From: an uncultured Rhodospirillaceae bacterium
Lineage (GTDB): Bacteria; Pseudomonadota; Alphaproteobacteria; Thalassobaculales; Thalassobaculaceae
Length of the DNA: 7,764 nt
Direction: 5' to 3'
Assembly (NCBI GenBank): GCA_937891725.1
Contig: CALAHL010000310.1
Coordinates: forward strand, 1-7,764
Part shown: positions 5,728 to 7,764 of the stretch, in pieces
Layout: each line of letters opens with the position of its first letter
Position numbering within the stretch: position 1 is the stretch's first letter
Notes under the pieces: generated by a model
Databases searched by the model: none
What the model was told of the DNA's origin: nothing
The model's input: only the letters and a program-made list of their open reading frames with translations
Program-made: the position numbers and the translations under genes

Positions 5728-6603
5728 CTACCCCGACCGTGGCACCCGTTCCGGGAGTTGCAGCGCGTTGACCAGGGCGCGAACCTCCTGCCGAGCCGCG
5801 ATGTGGGACATCCGGGGCTTGGGGGCGCCGGGGCGCTGCGCCTGATCGAAAATGTCCAGCATGGTGAGCCCTTGCAGGAACAGCTCCCGGAAGATCACCC
5901 GCTCACTGAACCCTGGCGCGATCCGAAAGCCGATGCGCTTGGCCAACTTCTCCAGAACCGTTTCCATCTCACGCTTGTTGCGGGCGTCGAGGTTGGACAG
6001 CCGGTTGCGCATGACGATCCAGTCGATCGAGCCGCCGTCGCGCTTCGCCCTTTGCTTGCGCGCATCCCAGACCATTTCGGCATAGACGCTGGGTTTGGTG
6101 ACCTCTCCGGTGCGGCCGTCCACATGGGCAACCACATCGAGATCGATAAAACTGTCGTTGACCGGTGTGATCAGGGTATCGGCCTGGGCATGGGCCAAAC
6201 GCGAGAGATTGCTGTCGGTGCCGGCGCAGTCGATCACGATGTAATCCACCGAGGCCCGCAATTGAAACAGGATCGCGTGCAGGCGCTGCCCATCCAGCTC
6301 GCGCGCGGTCTCCCTGTCATTGTCGTCGGAATGGGCAAGGAAGAAGTGCCGAGGCATCGGCAAGCGATTGCCCTCCCGTTGGATCGTCGCGGCCCGGTTA
6401 GAGAGATAGCGGGTCAGCGTCCACTGCCGCGCATCCAGATCGACAGTCCCAACTCGAAAGCCGAGCCGCAGCAAGGCGACGGTCACGTGCATCGACGTGG
6501 TCGACTTTCCCGAGCCGCCCTTCTCGCAACCCACGACCAGGACATGAGGGGCTTGTGTCCGCTCCTCAATCTCCGCCGGTTCCATTAAATCCGTATCGGC
6601 CAT
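5728..6603 (-). CDS. mipZ: Division plane positioning ATPase MipZ
   Basis: This 291-residue ParA/MinD-type ATPase matches MipZ, which in Alphaproteobacteria forms a gradient from ParB-bound poles and blocks FtsZ ring assembly away from midcell. The deviant Walker A is GCEKGGSGKST (25-35) and the Walker A' strand is VGTVDLDARQ (51-60, D55/D57). The Walker B strand ends at D125. MipZ-specific segments follow: TPVNDSFIDLD, TKPSVYAEMVWDARKQRA, DWIVMRNRLS, LAKRIGFRIAPGF, VIFRELF-QGLTMLD and HIAARQEVRALV. Two details stand out. The residue after D125-C126 is Ala rather than the usual Pro of the D-x-PG motif, and the N-terminus has about 18 residues before strand 1. The start at 6603 has GGAG about 14 and AGG about 9 bases upstream. 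It lies 68 bases downstream of the oxidoreductase gene. Confidence 0.95.
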   Translation of the reverse strand: MADTDLMEPAEIEERTQAPHVLVVGCEKGGSGKSTTSMHVTVALLRLGFRVGTVDLDARQWTLTRYLSNRAATIQREGNRLPMPRHFFLAHSDDNDRETARELDGQRLHAILFQLRASVDYIVIDCAGTDSNLSRLAHAQADTLITPVNDSFIDLDVVAHVDGRTGEVTKPSVYAEMVWDARKQRAKRDGGSIDWIVMRNRLSNLDARNKREMETVLEKLAKRIGFRIAPGFSERVIFRELFLQGLTMLDIFDQAQRPGAPKPRMSHIAARQEVRALVNALQLPERVPRSG

Positions 6604-6666
6604 GGCCGACCTACTCCCATTCGGGTTTGCGAATCGGCTGTAGTCTACACCAAATCGATTTTTGAA

Positions 6667-6684
6667 GCGTCCTAGGCCGGACGC
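6667..6684 (-). terminator. Hairpin across the oxidoreductase stop codon
   Basis: GCGTCC and GGACGC (6667-6672 and 6679-6684) form a perfect 6-bp stem with a 6-base loop that contains the TAG stop codon of the oxidoreductase gene. On the minus strand it is followed by TTC and an A-run rather than a T-run, so it is not a good intrinsic terminator. It may weaken read-through from the oxidoreductase gene into mipZ. Confidence 0.22.
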
Positions 6685-7764
6685 ATCCAGATCGAGGTGT
6701 CGTGGAACACCGCCCCTCCCGAAGGTGGCGGGCTGTCGGCGGAGGTCAGGGCGTTGATCCCCATCCCGCCCTCGAACGCATGGCCCGGATGGACGGACTC
6801 CACGATCACGGTGCCGGGTTGCACCCCGTCGAAGGATCGGGCGTGCACCACGACCTCGCCGCGTTCATTGCCAAGCCGCACCCGGTCGCCCGCCGACAGG
6901 CCGAGCCTGGCAAGCGTGTCGGGATGGATCATCGCCTCCGGCCGGCCTTCCCGCTTGAGACTGCCGGGAGTCTCGGTGAACGAGGTGTTCAGATAGTTGC
7001 GCGCCGGTGCGGTCACCAGACGATAGGGCCGTTCCTCGGTCGCCCGGTCGATGAGGTCGACATGATCCGGAAACGGTTCGATCCCCGCACCGGCGGCTCC
7101 GAGGTCCGCCCAGGGTGCTGCGAAGCGGAACTTACCGGACGGGGTCGCAAAGCCGTCCAGGAAATGCAAATGCCGGAAGTCGGTCGCAATGTCGAGGAAC
7201 GGCTGCGCCCGCATCGCCTGATATCCGGGGTATCCCGACCGCTTCAGGGTCGCGTCGAGTAGTTCCGTATCGGTCATCTCAAAGCCGGGATGGTGTGCGC
7301 CCAACCGGTGTGCCAGCGCCCGCGACAGCTCGTGGTTTGAGACACATCCCTCAGGCGCCTCGATCACCTTGGTTCCGAGTTCCAGGAACGGCTGGCCGCC
7401 GGCGGTGTAAATGTCGTCGTGCTCCAGGAACATGGTGGCGGGCAGCACGATATCGGCATGGCGCGCGGTTTCGGTCATGAACTGCTCATGCACGCACACG
7501 AACAGATCGTCTCGGTTGAAGCCTTGGCGCACCCGGTTGCTGTCGGGTGCCACCGCCACCGGGTTGGTGTTCTGGATCAGCATGGCGGTGACCGGCGGCC
7601 CCTTGGAGACCACGGCATCCTCACCTGTCAGGACCGGGCCGATCCGCGACATGTCGAGCATCCGAACACTCGGATCCATAACGTCGGTGGCCTCGATCAA
7701 GGTCTTGTCGACATGAAACAGGCCGTCGAATTTCCACAACGCCCCGCCGCCCCGATGCTGCCAC
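6672..7764 (-). CDS. Molybdopterin oxidoreductase, C-terminal part (runs off the window)
   Basis: These are the last 363 residues of a large molybdopterin (bis-MGD) oxidoreductase of the DMSO reductase superfamily; the start and N-terminal half lie beyond position 7764. The visible part begins in a Gly-rich HRGGGA segment, open in frame to the window edge. A cofactor-domain section follows, with IQNTNPVAVAPD (about 63-74), then EQFMTETARHADIVLPAT and EHDDIYT (about 93-120), typical of this superfamily. The C-terminal molybdopterin dinucleotide binding domain (about 250-363) starts near RPYRLVTAPARNYLN, includes IHPDTLARLGLSAGDRV and a short beta-barrel, and ends in a Trp-Met-Arg tail. The molybdenum ligand and any iron-sulfur cysteines are outside the window, so substrate and subclass cannot be named. 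The frame is intact throughout. Confidence 0.92.
   Translation of the reverse strand, partial: WQHRGGGALWKFDGLFHVDKTLIEATDVMDPSVRMLDMSRIGPVLTGEDAVVSKGPPVTAMLIQNTNPVAVAPDSNRVRQGFNRDDLFVCVHEQFMTETARHADIVLPATMFLEHDDIYTAGGQPFLELGTKVIEAPEGCVSNHELSRALAHRLGAHHPGFEMTDTELLDATLKRSGYPGYQAMRAQPFLDIATDFRHLHFLDGFATPSGKFRFAAPWADLGAAGAGIEPFPDHVDLIDRATEERPYRLVTAPARNYLNTSFTETPGSLKREGRPEAMIHPDTLARLGLSAGDRVRLGNERGEVVVHARSFDGVQPGTVIVESVHPGHAFEGGMGINALTSADSPPPSGGAVFHDTSIWMRPA

Noticed and set aside
5758..6588. 276-codon + strand reading frame opposite mipZ
   Set aside because: Antisense shadow of a clear MipZ gene, with no recognisable motifs.

Overview
The window is GC-rich, gene-dense DNA that looks like an alphaproteobacterial chromosome. 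The main evidence is a clear MipZ gene (the division-site ATPase of Alphaproteobacteria), a tRNA-Thr(UGU) 3' half of the type seen in that class, and a bufferin operon of the Caulobacter type. The order or genus cannot be fixed from the sequence. A Rhodospirillales-like organism is only a guess.

Layout, left to right. (1) Positions 1-46 are the 3' half of a tRNA-Thr on the + strand. (2) Positions 120-2704, minus strand, hold a complete four-gene bufferin operon, read from right to left. It encodes a secreted four-cysteine precursor peptide (BufA1, DUF2282), the multinuclear non-heme iron oxidase BufB (MNIO, DUF692), its partner BufC (DUF2063) and a DoxX-type membrane protein (BufD). The last three genes are joined by ATGA stop/start overlaps. 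A candidate ECF-sigma promoter lies upstream of bufA. (3) Positions 2852-3936, minus strand, hold a class I methyltransferase-like gene overlapping, again by ATGA, a gene for a 73-residue two-helix membrane protein. (4) Divergent from it, on the + strand, are a DUF423 membrane protein (4048-4425), a short-chain dehydrogenase/reductase (4520-5332) and a 91-residue protein of unknown function (5443-5718). The ribosome binding site of the last lies inside a perfect 10-bp inverted repeat. (5) Converging from the right, on the minus strand, are mipZ (5728-6603) and the C-terminal 363 residues of a molybdopterin oxidoreductase that runs off the window end.

The most notable system is the bufferin cluster. 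In established members of this RiPP family, BufB and BufC modify cysteines of BufA, and the exported product binds copper and protects the cell from copper stress. Here all four parts are present, and the precursor has a longer tail after its last cysteine than I expect for the family. The other genes look like ordinary chromosomal neighbours with no evident link to the cluster. I saw no transposase, integrase, CRISPR array or other mobile-element sign. No stretch of 300 bases or more lacks a gene.
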